Origin: Pedobacter sp. MC2016-24
Lineage (GTDB): Bacteria > Bacteroidota > Bacteroidia > Sphingobacteriales > Sphingobacteriaceae
Direction: 5' to 3'
Assembly: GCF_015223055.1 (NCBI RefSeq)
Contig: NZ_JADFBX010000001.1
Span: 248,001 to 312,000 of the forward strand
DNA length: 64,000 bases
A model generated the notes under the pieces. The model was not told where the DNA came from and did not search any database. It was given only the letters and a program-made list of their open reading frames with translations. The translations under genes and the position numbers were made by a program. Of the stretch, positions 35,214 through 43,200 are shown piece after piece; the stretch's first letter is position 1, and each line of letters begins with the position of its first letter.

Positions 35214-35267
35214 TAAAAAAGGTCCTAGAAGTTTTTCCGATTATTTATCAAAAAAACTTCCAGGACC
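35214..35267 (-). terminator. Rho-independent terminator after fabV
   Basis: On the minus strand a long stem (outer arms GGTCCT/AGGACC, inner GAAGTTTTT/AAAAACTTC with one mismatch) is followed by TTTTTT. It starts 31 bases after the fabV stop. Confidence 0.82.
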
Positions 35268-35297
35268 GATCAAAGAACTGAAAAATAAGTGTTTAAA

Positions 35298-36494
35298 TTA
35301 AGAAACCAATCCTGATATCTCTACCATTTCATTGGTGTCTTTGGTATAATCTACGCCAGGAACATCAAAACCAAACAAGTTTAAGAAGTCTGTCTTGTAT
35401 CCGGCTAAATCTCCGATTAAAGGTAAGGTTTCAGCAGTTGCTTCTGTCCACAGCGAGGCCACCTGGGTTTGAACGGCAGGATCCATTTCCAAATCATCTA
35501 CACGTATGCGACCCTTCTCATCTACCGGAACTGCGGCGCCAGTAAATAATCTTTCTGAAAAAAGACGTTGTATCTGTTCGATACAACCTTCATGAGTACC
35601 GTTTGCTTTCATAATTTTGTATAATAATGAAATGTATAGCGGTATCACAGGAATAGCGGAACTGGCTTGTGTCACAAGTGCTTTATTGACAGATACAAAC
35701 GCTTTACCATGGATATCCTTTAGTTTATCAGCTATGGTAAATGCTGTGGCCTCTAAATGATCTTTAGCGCGACCAATAGTTCCTTTTCTGTAAACAGGCT
35801 CGGTTACGGCCGGTCCGATGTATGAATAAGCGACTGTAGTTGCTCCTTCAGCCAGTAATCCTTCGGCTTTCAAAGCATCCATCCACATCTCCCAGTCTTC
35901 GCCACCCATTACCGCAATGGTATTTTCTATTTCTTCTTCAGTAGCCGGGTTAATTGAAACCTCAGAAACGATACCGGTATGGAAGTCAACTGTTTTATTG
36001 CTAAAAACTTCAGTACCAATAGGCTTTAATGTTGAGCTGTGTACAACGCCAGTTTTAGGGTGCACACGCTTTGGAGATGCTAAACTGTAAATTACCAGGT
36101 CAATCTGACCAAGATCAGCTTTAATCAAAGCTAGTGTCTTTTGTTTGATTTCATCAGAAAAGGCGTCGCCGTTAATGCTTTTGGCATATAAACCTGCTGA
36201 ATGAGCCTGTTCTTCAAATGCAGCTGTATTATACCATCCTGGCGAAGCTGTTTTACCAGGTGCCGGTGGTTTTTCAAAGTATACACCAATAGTTGATGCT
36301 TCCGAGCCAAAAGCACTGGTAATTCTGGATGCCAAACCAAAACCTGTTGAAGCACCAATTACAAGTACCTTTTTAGGTCCGGCTATTACACCTTTTGATT
36401 TAATATAATTGATTTGATTGATTACATTTTGTTTGCATCCTTCCGGATGAGCTGTAAGGCAGATAAACCCACGCATTCTAGGCTCTATGATCAT
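35298..36494 (-). CDS. fabV: Enoyl-ACP/trans-2-enoyl-CoA reductase
   Basis: NADH-dependent enoyl reductase of fatty acid synthesis, FabV type. The 398-residue length is typical. The N-terminus MIIEPRMRGFICLTAHPEGC and the Rossmann motif VIGASTGFGLASR are diagnostic. The active site has the extended Tyr-x8-Lys form in YSYIGPAVTEPVYRKGTIG, followed by AKDHLE. The C-terminal region (FGFDVPGVDYTKDTNEMVEI) also matches. FabV enzymes are generally less sensitive to triclosan than FabI. It has its own terminator and is not in a fab operon. Confidence 0.95.
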   Translation of the reverse strand: MIIEPRMRGFICLTAHPEGCKQNVINQINYIKSKGVIAGPKKVLVIGASTGFGLASRITSAFGSEASTIGVYFEKPPAPGKTASPGWYNTAAFEEQAHSAGLYAKSINGDAFSDEIKQKTLALIKADLGQIDLVIYSLASPKRVHPKTGVVHSSTLKPIGTEVFSNKTVDFHTGIVSEVSINPATEEEIENTIAVMGGEDWEMWMDALKAEGLLAEGATTVAYSYIGPAVTEPVYRKGTIGRAKDHLEATAFTIADKLKDIHGKAFVSVNKALVTQASSAIPVIPLYISLLYKIMKANGTHEGCIEQIQRLFSERLFTGAAVPVDEKGRIRVDDLEMDPAVQTQVASLWTEATAETLPLIGDLAGYKTDFLNLFGFDVPGVDYTKDTNEMVEISGLVS

Positions 36495-36577
36495 AATTAG
36501 TTTTTATTTTGGCCAGCAAAGTAACCATTGTTTTAATAAATTATCAAAATTCTTTGTGTTTATTTAAGAAGGCCGTT

Positions 36578-36961
36578 TTAAAGCACCATCTGTTCGTACA
36601 ATTTAAGTAACTCTACTTCAGCATCTTCACAGAAACCGGCATGTGCCCTTGAGGTTTGCAAAACAGTACTACGGGTAGCTGTCAACCATCTGAAACGCGA
36701 TGCCGCATCATACTGCCCGATCGTTCCTGAATCCGGACCAGCCTGACAAATTCTGATAAAGGACTGAAGATTCTGCTCCAACTCTACCAAGTCCAGATCT
36801 CCGCAAAAAGCTTTAAGACGATGCTCAATTAATATAAAACGTGCACCTAAAAACTTTTGCCTGGCGCAATATACAATCACACCAACATTGACAAACTCTT
36901 CACGCTCTACCCTTGGAACAACGCGAATGGTAGCATACTCAAATAAGTGTTTCTCTGGCAT
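36578..36961 (-). CDS. DUF3037 protein, partner of HipA-like kinase
   Basis: 127-residue protein of family DUF3037: FEYATIRVVPRVEREEFVNV at the start, GVIVYCARQKFLGARF, and RFRWLTATRSTVLQTSRAHA near residue 95. It has no signal peptide or membrane segment. Its start overlaps the end of the HipA-like kinase gene by 23 bases, a sign of translational coupling. The pairing of DUF3037 with this short kinase recurs in many bacteria, but its biochemistry is unknown to me. It could be a substrate, inhibitor or adaptor of the kinase. Confidence 0.85.
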   Translation of the reverse strand: MPEKHLFEYATIRVVPRVEREEFVNVGVIVYCARQKFLGARFILIEHRLKAFCGDLDLVELEQNLQSFIRICQAGPDSGTIGQYDAASRFRWLTATRSTVLQTSRAHAGFCEDAEVELLKLYEQMVL

Positions 36962-37730
36962 CCTGAGCAGCTTTTACAAAAATTTCCGAATTGGCTAACC
37001 TTGTTTCAAGGAAGTAAAGATAAGCTTGTCTGTGTTCAGTAACAGATTCAAAATTGCGCTCCTCACACAACCACTCATCCGGGATTAAATCAAGTACATT
37101 ACGAATCAGTTCTTTGTTGAGCAAGGCCCTAAAAAACTGATCTGCTTCTTCTAGTTTAGTAGCCGCAGGCAACAACACATGATCTTTGACCAAGGCAAAA
37201 GGGCGTAAAGCCTGTTCCTCCCAATTTTGCCAGGAATGGTGAAAATATAGCGAAGCACCATGATCAATCAGCCAAAGCTCTTTATGCCACATCAGCATAT
37301 TGGTATTTCTGGCGGTACGGTCCATATTGGTCAGCCAGCAATCCATCCATACAATTTTGGAAGCCTCTAAAGGATCGACGGTCGTGACAAGCGGATCAAA
37401 AGTTATCGCCCCTGAAAGGTAATGCAGCGCCAGGTTTAAGCCTTCACTAGCCCTAAGTAAATCCTGAATTTCTTCGTCAGGCTCGATACGTCCAAACGCC
37501 TCATCCAGGTTCGCGAATACAATTTCCGGAATCTTTAATCCGGCTGCCCGGGCAATTTCTCCACCAATAATTTCAGCGATCAAAGCCCTTACCCCTTGCC
37601 CGGCACCTCTAAACTTGAGCACATATAAAAAGCCATCGTCAGCTTCTGCAATCGCCGGCATAGATCCACCTTCCCTTAAAGGTGTTACATAGCGCGTTAC
37701 ATTAACTGTTCTTAACGTTAGTTTATCCAT
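36939..37730 (-). CDS. Short HipA-family kinase
   Basis: 263-residue protein with a HipA-like kinase core but no HipB-binding N-subdomain of full HipA (about 440 residues). Candidate ATP lysine is Lys39 in YVLKFRG. The catalytic loop is TNMDRTARNTN (Asp137, Asn142 or Asn144) and the metal Asp is Asp156 in LIDHGASL. It overlaps DUF3037 by 23 bases and follows the DUF4918 gene by 15 bases. No HTH antitoxin of the HipB type is nearby. A Ser/Thr-kinase activity on a protein target is inferred from family. Confidence 0.85.
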   Translation of the reverse strand: MDKLTLRTVNVTRYVTPLREGGSMPAIAEADDGFLYVLKFRGAGQGVRALIAEIIGGEIARAAGLKIPEIVFANLDEAFGRIEPDEEIQDLLRASEGLNLALHYLSGAITFDPLVTTVDPLEASKIVWMDCWLTNMDRTARNTNMLMWHKELWLIDHGASLYFHHSWQNWEEQALRPFALVKDHVLLPAATKLEEADQFFRALLNKELIRNVLDLIPDEWLCEERNFESVTEHRQAYLYFLETRLANSEIFVKAAQDARETLI

Positions 37731-37745
37731 CTATTCCTACTTTAA

Positions 37746-38459
37746 TCAGGCGATCTCGTTAAAAGCCTTTAAATATTCGTCAACAAATGTACTTTTCATT
37801 TTTGACTTGTACTGCATGATGTATCTTGGATGAGGCAAAGCAATGATTCTTCTAAAGAATTTCTTTTCTGCGTTAAGCTTTCTTAAAAACTGCTCGTTTT
37901 TACCCTGTCCGAAACAATAAACGATATCCGTTTCAAAGCCAAGCTTAATTTGCTTTTCCATTTCTTTAACAATAAAAGGGTACGCTGCAGCCAGCAATTC
38001 TTTATTGTCATAGTAATTGTAATTCTTTTCTTTACCACTATCGCCAGCGATGGTGAAACCTAAGGGGCAAACCGAGCTGATGTAAAATTTATCATAAAAC
38101 AGTTCCGGCCCACCATAAGCGGTAATCATCTCATAAATAAATTCTGAAGAGGGTTCATGTGTTAACTTACCATTAAAAGGAATCCCGCAATATTCCATCA
38201 ATCTTTTTGGATCAGTGAAAGAAATGCCGGTCACTCCGGAGCCAAAGCGTCCCGGGTTTATTCCCAAAATCAGGTGACGCTTGCCATGATCGTTGTAATA
38301 CTTTCTATAAAACTGATCAGATACCTGAACGGCAGTTTCGCTTTCCTGGTATGGATTCATGATCCTGATCCCATGCGGCAAATCGCCATCAAAATTTAGA
38401 TGGTGATTAAAATCGATGATACGATCTGCAAAGGTAGGTTTCCGTATTTTAGCTGACAT
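37746..38459 (-). CDS. DUF4918 (SMUG2-like uracil-DNA glycosylase fold) protein
   Basis: 237-residue member of the uracil-DNA glycosylase superfamily. Motifs: the catalytic-water loop LILGINPGRFGSGVTGISFT and the substrate motif ALPHPRYIMQYK near the C-terminus; VCPLGFTIAG and IVYCFGQGKN form the core. The ATG at 38459 is preferred over one at 38534, because a well-formed promoter (38477-38507) lies between them and the domain starts directly at TFADRIIDFN. First gene of an apparent operon with the HipA-like kinase and DUF3037. Probably acts on damaged bases in DNA; specificity is unknown. Confidence 0.82.
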   Translation of the reverse strand: MSAKIRKPTFADRIIDFNHHLNFDGDLPHGIRIMNPYQESETAVQVSDQFYRKYYNDHGKRHLILGINPGRFGSGVTGISFTDPKRLMEYCGIPFNGKLTHEPSSEFIYEMITAYGGPELFYDKFYISSVCPLGFTIAGDSGKEKNYNYYDNKELLAAAYPFIVKEMEKQIKLGFETDIVYCFGQGKNEQFLRKLNAEKKFFRRIIALPHPRYIMQYKSKMKSTFVDEYLKAFNEIA

Positions 38460-38476
38460 GTAATAATGAATTGCAT

Positions 38477-38507
38477 CAAATTTATTGGGACAAGTAAAGA
38501 TAACAAA
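38477..38507 (-). promoter_or_regulatory. Promoter of the DUF4918-HipA-DUF3037 operon
   Basis: On the minus strand: TTTG (38504-38507), a 19-base spacer, then TAAATTTG (38477-38484), a full match to the Bacteroidota -33/-7 promoter form. The transcription start would fall about 10-15 bases before the ATG at 38459. This also argues against the longer reading frame. Confidence 0.6.
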
Positions 38508-38601
38508 AAGTGTGGCTGGTATAGAGCCTGACATGCCATGTTGGTGAACTTATATTGGAAAAAAACGTTGCAGAAACAATATATAATGAGTTATTTGCAG
38601 C

Positions 38602-39867
38602 ATGAATATTGGAATAATCGGACTTGGCGACATGGGAAAGCTGTATGCAAAATCATTTGCAAAGGCAGGATATGCTGTTTTTGGTGCAGATCTACCGCAC
38701 CTGTATGAGCCATTGGCCGCAGAGCTAACCCCATTTGGGATTTCGGTAATGCAGGATGGAAAAGAAGTTTCCAGAAAGTGTGACATCATCTTCTACAACG
38801 TAGAGGCCGAAAAAATAGCTGAAGTAGTAGGCCTGTATGCTTCCTCGACAAAATATGGTGCTATCGTAGCCGGGCAAACTTCTGTAAAACACCCTGAAAT
38901 TCTTGCCTTTGAAAAGTATTTGCCCTCAGATGTACACATCATCACCTGTCACTCCTTGCATGGACCAGCATTTCAAACTGAAGGACAAAAATTAATTGTG
39001 ATCCCGCATCGCTGCACAGATGAAGCTTACCAGCGTATGATGGACGTTTTAAGTACACTCAAATCAGAGCTGATTGAAATAGGTGATTATCACATGCACG
39101 ACCAAATTGTGGCCGATACGCAGGCTGTAACCCATGTTGGTTTTGAAAGCATGGGAACTGCATGGGGAAATGCTGGATTTTACCCCTGGGAAAATGCATC
39201 CTATATCGGTGGAATTGACAATGTCAAAATATTAACAACACTGAGGATCTTCAGTTATAAAGCACATATCTACGGAGGTCTGGCCATTTTAAATCCCTAT
39301 GCAAGACAGCAAGTTAAATGCTATGCACAATCCGAATCAACCTTATTTAAAATGATGATTATGGAACGTGCCGATGATTTCCGCCAGCAGTTGTATGCTG
39401 CAAAGAAATTTATTTTTGATCAGGATGGAGATCACAGTCCTTTATTGCTTGATGATAGCGTGATGCGGGAATTTTCTTTATCCGCACATGCAGAGAGCCG
39501 TAAACCCAATTCTCACCTCAGTTTACTAAGCATGGCCTATTCCTGGTATAAACTGCAGATCAACCCCTACCATAACCTCATCTGTCAAACACCACCATTC
39601 CGATTGAGATTGGGGATTGTCGAATATCTGTTTCAAAACGAGGAGCTTTTTGAGGAATCTATCGAAACAGCGCTTTACGATAAATCGATCCGGTCGGACG
39701 ACCTCGAATTCCATTCATCTGTACAAGAATGGGCCACAATAATAGGCTGTGGCGATATCAATGGCTACAAAGCCTTATTCGAAAAAACCAGTCACTTTTT
39801 TGGCGACAGATTGGAACATGCCAGAACTTACAGTACTGAAATGATCAGAAGATTAAAGATTGACTAG
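38602..39867 (+). CDS. tyrA: Prephenate dehydrogenase, fungal (TYR1) type
   Basis: Converts prephenate to 4-hydroxyphenylpyruvate in tyrosine synthesis. The 421-residue protein is longer than usual bacterial TyrA (about 280-370) and has no chorismate mutase or ACT domain. Residues 3-30 hold the NAD motif GIIGLGDMG, with Asp30 placed to bind the ribose. ITCHSLHGP (115-122) carries the catalytic His pair, and IVADTQAVTHVGFESMGTAW is typical of the yeast-like branch. A long alpha-helical C-terminal region follows. Alone and divergent from the DUF4918 operon. Confidence 0.85.
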   Translation: MNIGIIGLGDMGKLYAKSFAKAGYAVFGADLPHLYEPLAAELTPFGISVMQDGKEVSRKCDIIFYNVEAEKIAEVVGLYASSTKYGAIVAGQTSVKHPEILAFEKYLPSDVHIITCHSLHGPAFQTEGQKLIVIPHRCTDEAYQRMMDVLSTLKSELIEIGDYHMHDQIVADTQAVTHVGFESMGTAWGNAGFYPWENASYIGGIDNVKILTTLRIFSYKAHIYGGLAILNPYARQQVKCYAQSESTLFKMMIMERADDFRQQLYAAKKFIFDQDGDHSPLLLDDSVMREFSLSAHAESRKPNSHLSLLSMAYSWYKLQINPYHNLICQTPPFRLRLGIVEYLFQNEELFEESIETALYDKSIRSDDLEFHSSVQEWATIIGCGDINGYKALFEKTSHFFGDRLEHARTYSTEMIRRLKID

Positions 39868-39886
39868 CTAAAAGGCTGGTCAGCCT

Positions 39887-40258
39887 TTAATCCAGGGAGA
39901 CAAAAAGTTCGGACTGGGTTTTCCAAACGCCATTTATTTTACGCCACATGGCCGCATATTTGCCCCTTGAGCTTTGCGTAGTGTAATGCCAGATTCCGGT
40001 TTCCCAGGCAAGATCCCCAGCTTCCCCAACAATAATTTCAGTGGCTAAGCGCTCAAACTTTGGTGCATCGCGCTTAAACATTTCCTTCCAGATCTTTAAA
40101 AGGTTGGTTTTACCTGCATATTGTCCCCCTTCACCAGAAATCACAACAATATCGTCCATCCAATAACTGGCCACTCCAGCTACGTTGCCATTTGCAATTG
40201 ACGTATTTGAATCCTTACGAGCTGCCCTAATGGTTAATTCTTCCTGTTTATAGTCCAT
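39887..40258 (-). CDS. SnoaL/DUF4440-like (NTF2 fold) protein
   Basis: 123-residue small cytoplasmic protein with the cone-shaped NTF2-like fold: RAARKDSNTSIANGNVAGV at the start, ASYWMDDIVVISGEGGQYAG, AWETGIWHYTT, and GKYAAMWRKINGVWKTQSEL at the end. Such proteins include ketosteroid isomerase-like enzymes and binding proteins without activity. No neighbouring pathway points to a substrate. It converges with tyrA with 19 bases between stops. Confidence 0.8.
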   Translation of the reverse strand: MDYKQEELTIRAARKDSNTSIANGNVAGVASYWMDDIVVISGEGGQYAGKTNLLKIWKEMFKRDAPKFERLATEIIVGEAGDLAWETGIWHYTTQSSRGKYAAMWRKINGVWKTQSELFVSLD

Positions 40259-40407
40259 GATGTTGGTTATTTTTCAGTTACAAAATTTGTAGGTGCTAAA
40301 AATATTTTAGCTCTTTTAAAACGAAGCAAAACTAGGAAAAACATATTCAAAATAAATACTACCATTTTAGTATACTTTATTTATATTTGTCACAGTTTAG
40401 AAAATAC

Positions 40408-40478
40408 AGTCATGTGGCCGAGTGGTTAAGCATAGGTTTCATAAACCTGTAACGGCGGTTCGAATCCGTCCTTGACGT
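40408..40478 (+). tRNA. tRNA-Met-like sequence (anticodon CAT), possibly degenerate
   Basis: The T arm is intact (stem GGCGG/CCGTC with loop TTCGAAT) and so is the anticodon arm (stem TAGGT/ACCTG, loop TTCATAA, anticodon CAT at 40440-40442). The D arm has the conserved GTGGTTAA loop but only two clear pairs. The acceptor stem AGTCATG/CTTGACG pairs at 5 of 7 positions, failing at 1:72 and 6:67. CCA is not encoded. It lacks the three G-C pairs expected in an initiator tRNA. It could be an odd functional elongator or Ile2-type tRNA, or a decaying copy. Confidence 0.5.
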
Positions 40479-40483
40479 CAGAT

Positions 40484-40674
40484 TGTTAGCTCATTGCAAT
40501 CTAACCTGGCTTCTGTTTGTGCTCAGAAGCCATCTCGTTTAATTTATATTTGGTTTTAAAGGCTATCTGGATGGATAGCCTTTAATGATTTTGAAATTGG
40601 CATGACTAAAATCATTTCAAATAGTTAAATACTATACTATCTAATCTTTAACTTTACCATACTAAACTCAACTT
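40484..40674. other. Non-coding stretch after the tRNA-like gene
   Basis: About 190 bases without a credible gene. It holds two hairpins: GGCTTCTG/CAGAAGCC (40508-40531) and the terminator-like stem at 40558-40583. The remainder up to the marR start is AT-rich and should contain the marR promoter, but I see no exact TAnnTTTG box. Confidence 0.5.
40558..40583 (+). terminator. Terminator-like hairpin downstream of the tRNA-like gene
   Basis: A 10-bp perfect stem (AAAGGCTATC/GATAGCCTTT) with a six-base loop (TGGATG). The following T run is only three bases plus AAT, so termination strength is uncertain. Confidence 0.45.
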
Positions 40675-41118
40675 ATGAAGAATATGAGTAATGCAGAATT
40701 GGCATTGGGACTTGGACGAGCTGTGATTGAAATGAGAAGTAAAACCCGTCAATACATCCAGGCTAAGATTAAAGAACATCGATTGAACATCACCTATGAG
40801 ATGTTAGAGGTTTTGATCTGTTTATGGGAAAAAGATGGTAGAAATCAACAGGAAATTGCAGACAAAATTATCAAAGAAAAGGCAAGTATGACTTACCTCA
40901 TCGACAACCTCGTCAAGCGGCATTTGGTAAAGCGAACGGAGGATGAAAATGACCGTCGAAACAAATTAATTTACCTGATGCCGGGTGGCATAGCACTTCA
41001 AGATAAAATGCTTCCATGGGCCACAGAAATGTATACCCTAGCTGCCTCCGGTTTAACCTCAAAATCAATCCTTGAGGCTACCATTTTAATTAAACAAATG
41101 ACAAAAAACCTAAATTAA
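40675..41118 (+). CDS. MarR-family transcriptional regulator
   Basis: 147-residue winged-helix regulator. The helix-turn-helix and wing are clear: NITYEMLEVLICLWEKDGRN, QQEIADKIIKEKASMTYLID, then the MarR wing LVKRTEDENDRRNKLIYL. Flanking helices should form the dimer. Its stop codon is directly followed by the ATG of a universal stress protein gene, so the two are co-transcribed and MarR may regulate that operon. The inducer is unknown. Confidence 0.9.
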   Translation: MKNMSNAELALGLGRAVIEMRSKTRQYIQAKIKEHRLNITYEMLEVLICLWEKDGRNQQEIADKIIKEKASMTYLIDNLVKRHLVKRTEDENDRRNKLIYLMPGGIALQDKMLPWATEMYTLAASGLTSKSILEATILIKQMTKNLN

Positions 41119-41964
41119 ATGAAAACAATTCTTATACCTACAGACTTTTCTGATCCGGCCAACAATGCAGTCAACTACGCAGTAGATTTAAGTAACCACC
41201 AGGACATTGATCAACTCATCCTGTTTTCACAATTCTATGTTTCTTTATTTGAGCACATGTACCCCTCTGCTGATTTGATTCAGCCAAGCGACAATGAGAT
41301 CATGGAAAAAAAACAAGAAATCATCAGTAAGCTGGAGCAACTCAAAGCTAACGTGATAAGCCGGCTTAAACCTGGCATCAATGTTAAAATTGTACTGTTA
41401 GAGTCTTCATTATTCAGGGCAGTACTCAACATGATTGAAAAAGAAAAACCTGATGTTTTATTTATTGGGAGTAACAACTACGAGGGCGAAGAGAGTTTTA
41501 TTGGCACGCACATGATCGAAATTGCGAAAATAAGCCCCGTCCCCGTAATGATTATCCCTCCGGCAACAGTGTATGAACCCATAAAGAATGCATTGATTGC
41601 CTGTGATTTCAAAACGTTAAATCATGTCAGTTTGTTAGAGCGATTACATAAAATAAAACATTGGCCACACCCAAAGCTGGCCCTTCTAAACGTAGACCCG
41701 GGTAAAAAGCATTTAAAACCTGAACATCCCGCACTGGAAATCAAAGGTATTATCCAGGAACTGCTCCAGGGTTATCAATATGAAATCCATTACGCTGATG
41801 ATGAAGATATATTGCAAGGTGTACTCAACTTTGCAGATCAGAATCAGCAGCAGATGATTATCGCATTACCGGGTGTTCATAGCTTTTTATATCATTTAAC
41901 CCATCAAAGCATTACAGAAGGATTATCAAAAGATGCCAATAAACCCGTGCTGATTCTTAAATAA
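41119..41964 (+). CDS. Tandem universal stress protein (UspA family)
   Basis: 281-residue cytoplasmic protein with two Usp domains. The first (1-150) has ILIPTDFSDPANNAVNYAVD and KPDVLFIGSNNYEGEESFIG, ending at PVPVMIIPP. The second (155-281) starts NALIACDFKTLNHVSL and ends KPVLILK. The canonical ATP-binding pattern G-x2-G-x9-G-(S/T) is not clean in either half, so nucleotide binding is doubtful. It starts at the base after the marR stop. Two-domain Usp proteins are common in Bacteroidota and are linked with stress and redox responses. Confidence 0.88.
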   Translation: MKTILIPTDFSDPANNAVNYAVDLSNHQDIDQLILFSQFYVSLFEHMYPSADLIQPSDNEIMEKKQEIISKLEQLKANVISRLKPGINVKIVLLESSLFRAVLNMIEKEKPDVLFIGSNNYEGEESFIGTHMIEIAKISPVPVMIIPPATVYEPIKNALIACDFKTLNHVSLLERLHKIKHWPHPKLALLNVDPGKKHLKPEHPALEIKGIIQELLQGYQYEIHYADDEDILQGVLNFADQNQQQMIIALPGVHSFLYHLTHQSITEGLSKDANKPVLILK

Positions 41965-41991
41965 AAACACGGGTGCCAGGTTTCGGCAGTC

Positions 41992-43107
41992 TTACTCAGT
42001 CCCTTTAACTGTAGGGACTGTTTTTTTCCTCCTGAATGATGAAAAGGTCATCGGACTTTTAGAAGGCCTTTCATCTCCCAGCAGTACTCCCCATTGCTTA
42101 AACATCTCTGTTCTGTCGAAAATAACCTTAAGAACCGCAATGACTGGCATAGAAAGAAACATGCCCGAGACCCCGGCTATGCTACCCCCGATGACAACGC
42201 CTAAAATTGCAAAAAGTGCGTTGATTTTCACTTTGGAGCCTACAATTCTTGGCATTAGTATATTGTTATCCAGGAATTGAACAACGGCAATGACAATAAG
42301 TACGGTAAGAACCGGCCACAATTCTGTTGAGGATGTTAACGTCAACATTACGCCTATGATATTTCCAATCAGTGCGCCTACATATGGGATCAGGTTCAAG
42401 ATGGCAAAAATCACCCCAATCAGTAACGCGTGTTTAATGCCGACCAGTAATAAAATTCCGCCCAACAAAATGGTCATATAGGTAACTTGAATCAACAAAC
42501 CAACCAGATAATTTTTAATGATCGATTCAGTTTCATAAATGGCCTCCTTTACCTTTGGATGGTGATCTGGTTTAAACCACATGAATATAAACCGCAACAA
42601 AATATCTTTGTAGAACAACATCAGGTAAATATAAATGGGCAACAGGCCAACAAATACAAATACTGAACTTAACGTTACAGCGGCACCACTGGCTGCTTTC
42701 CCAGCCATACCCAGTATATCATCACTTTTCTCATTGATAAATTTCACCTGTTCTGTAGTTGAAAAATTGCTGATGTTGCCAATCCAACTGCTCAATGCAT
42801 TCAAATGAGAACTTACATTTTTCTTAATCGAGGGAAAGTCACTGACCAATTCAGCTACCTGGGCAGAAAAAAACCAAACAATCAATCCGATAAAAACAGC
42901 AAGAAGCAAAATAGGAAGAACAATGGCTGCAATTTCCGGGAATTTATATTTCCTCAGAAACCTAAAGACAGGCAGCAATACAATACTGATAAAGAACGCC
43001 ATCAATACGGGCATAATGATGTTGTGTCCAATAACTAAAATGGCTCCAATAAGTACAATTCCAAGCAATTCAATTGCCCGTTTAACGGTAAGCGGCATGT
43101 CTTTCAT
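41992..43107 (-). CDS. AI-2E family transporter (UPF0118/PerM)
   Basis: 371-residue inner-membrane protein with about eight membrane helices in the PerM pattern: a helical pair at the start (IELLGIVLIGAILVIGHNII, VLMAFFISIVLLPVF), a soluble insert at about 90-145, then the signature C-terminal block LNLIPYVGALIGNIIGVMLT and VGSKVKINALFAILGVVIGG. Members have been linked to AI-2 export or sodium/proton antiport; the present substrate is not predictable. The C-terminus is basic and cytoplasmic. It is divergent from mnmE. Confidence 0.88.
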   Translation of the reverse strand: MKDMPLTVKRAIELLGIVLIGAILVIGHNIIMPVLMAFFISIVLLPVFRFLRKYKFPEIAAIVLPILLLAVFIGLIVWFFSAQVAELVSDFPSIKKNVSSHLNALSSWIGNISNFSTTEQVKFINEKSDDILGMAGKAASGAAVTLSSVFVFVGLLPIYIYLMLFYKDILLRFIFMWFKPDHHPKVKEAIYETESIIKNYLVGLLIQVTYMTILLGGILLLVGIKHALLIGVIFAILNLIPYVGALIGNIIGVMLTLTSSTELWPVLTVLIVIAVVQFLDNNILMPRIVGSKVKINALFAILGVVIGGSIAGVSGMFLSMPVIAVLKVIFDRTEMFKQWGVLLGDERPSKSPMTFSSFRRKKTVPTVKGTE

Positions 43108-43162
43108 TCGTAATTTGTTTGTTTTTCAAGAGGTAAACACTAAAAACTATGAAATGTTTGGC

Positions 43163-43170
43163 TAGTTTTG
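43163..43170 (+). promoter_or_regulatory. -7 box of mnmE
   Basis: TAGTTTTG fits TAnnTTTG and lies 30 bases before the mnmE ATG. The -33 element is not obvious. Confidence 0.4.
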
Positions 43171-43200
43171 TGCTTTGTTCAAACTTAATGAAGATCGCTG

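Noticed and set aside
36939..37730. Classic HipBA toxin-antitoxin system
   Set aside because: The kinase is far shorter than HipA and there is no HTH antitoxin gene beside it; the XRE gene at 14592 is 22 kb away.
40408..40478. Initiator tRNA-fMet
   Set aside because: Although it has a CAT anticodon and a 1:72 mismatch, it lacks the three consecutive G-C pairs of the initiator anticodon stem.
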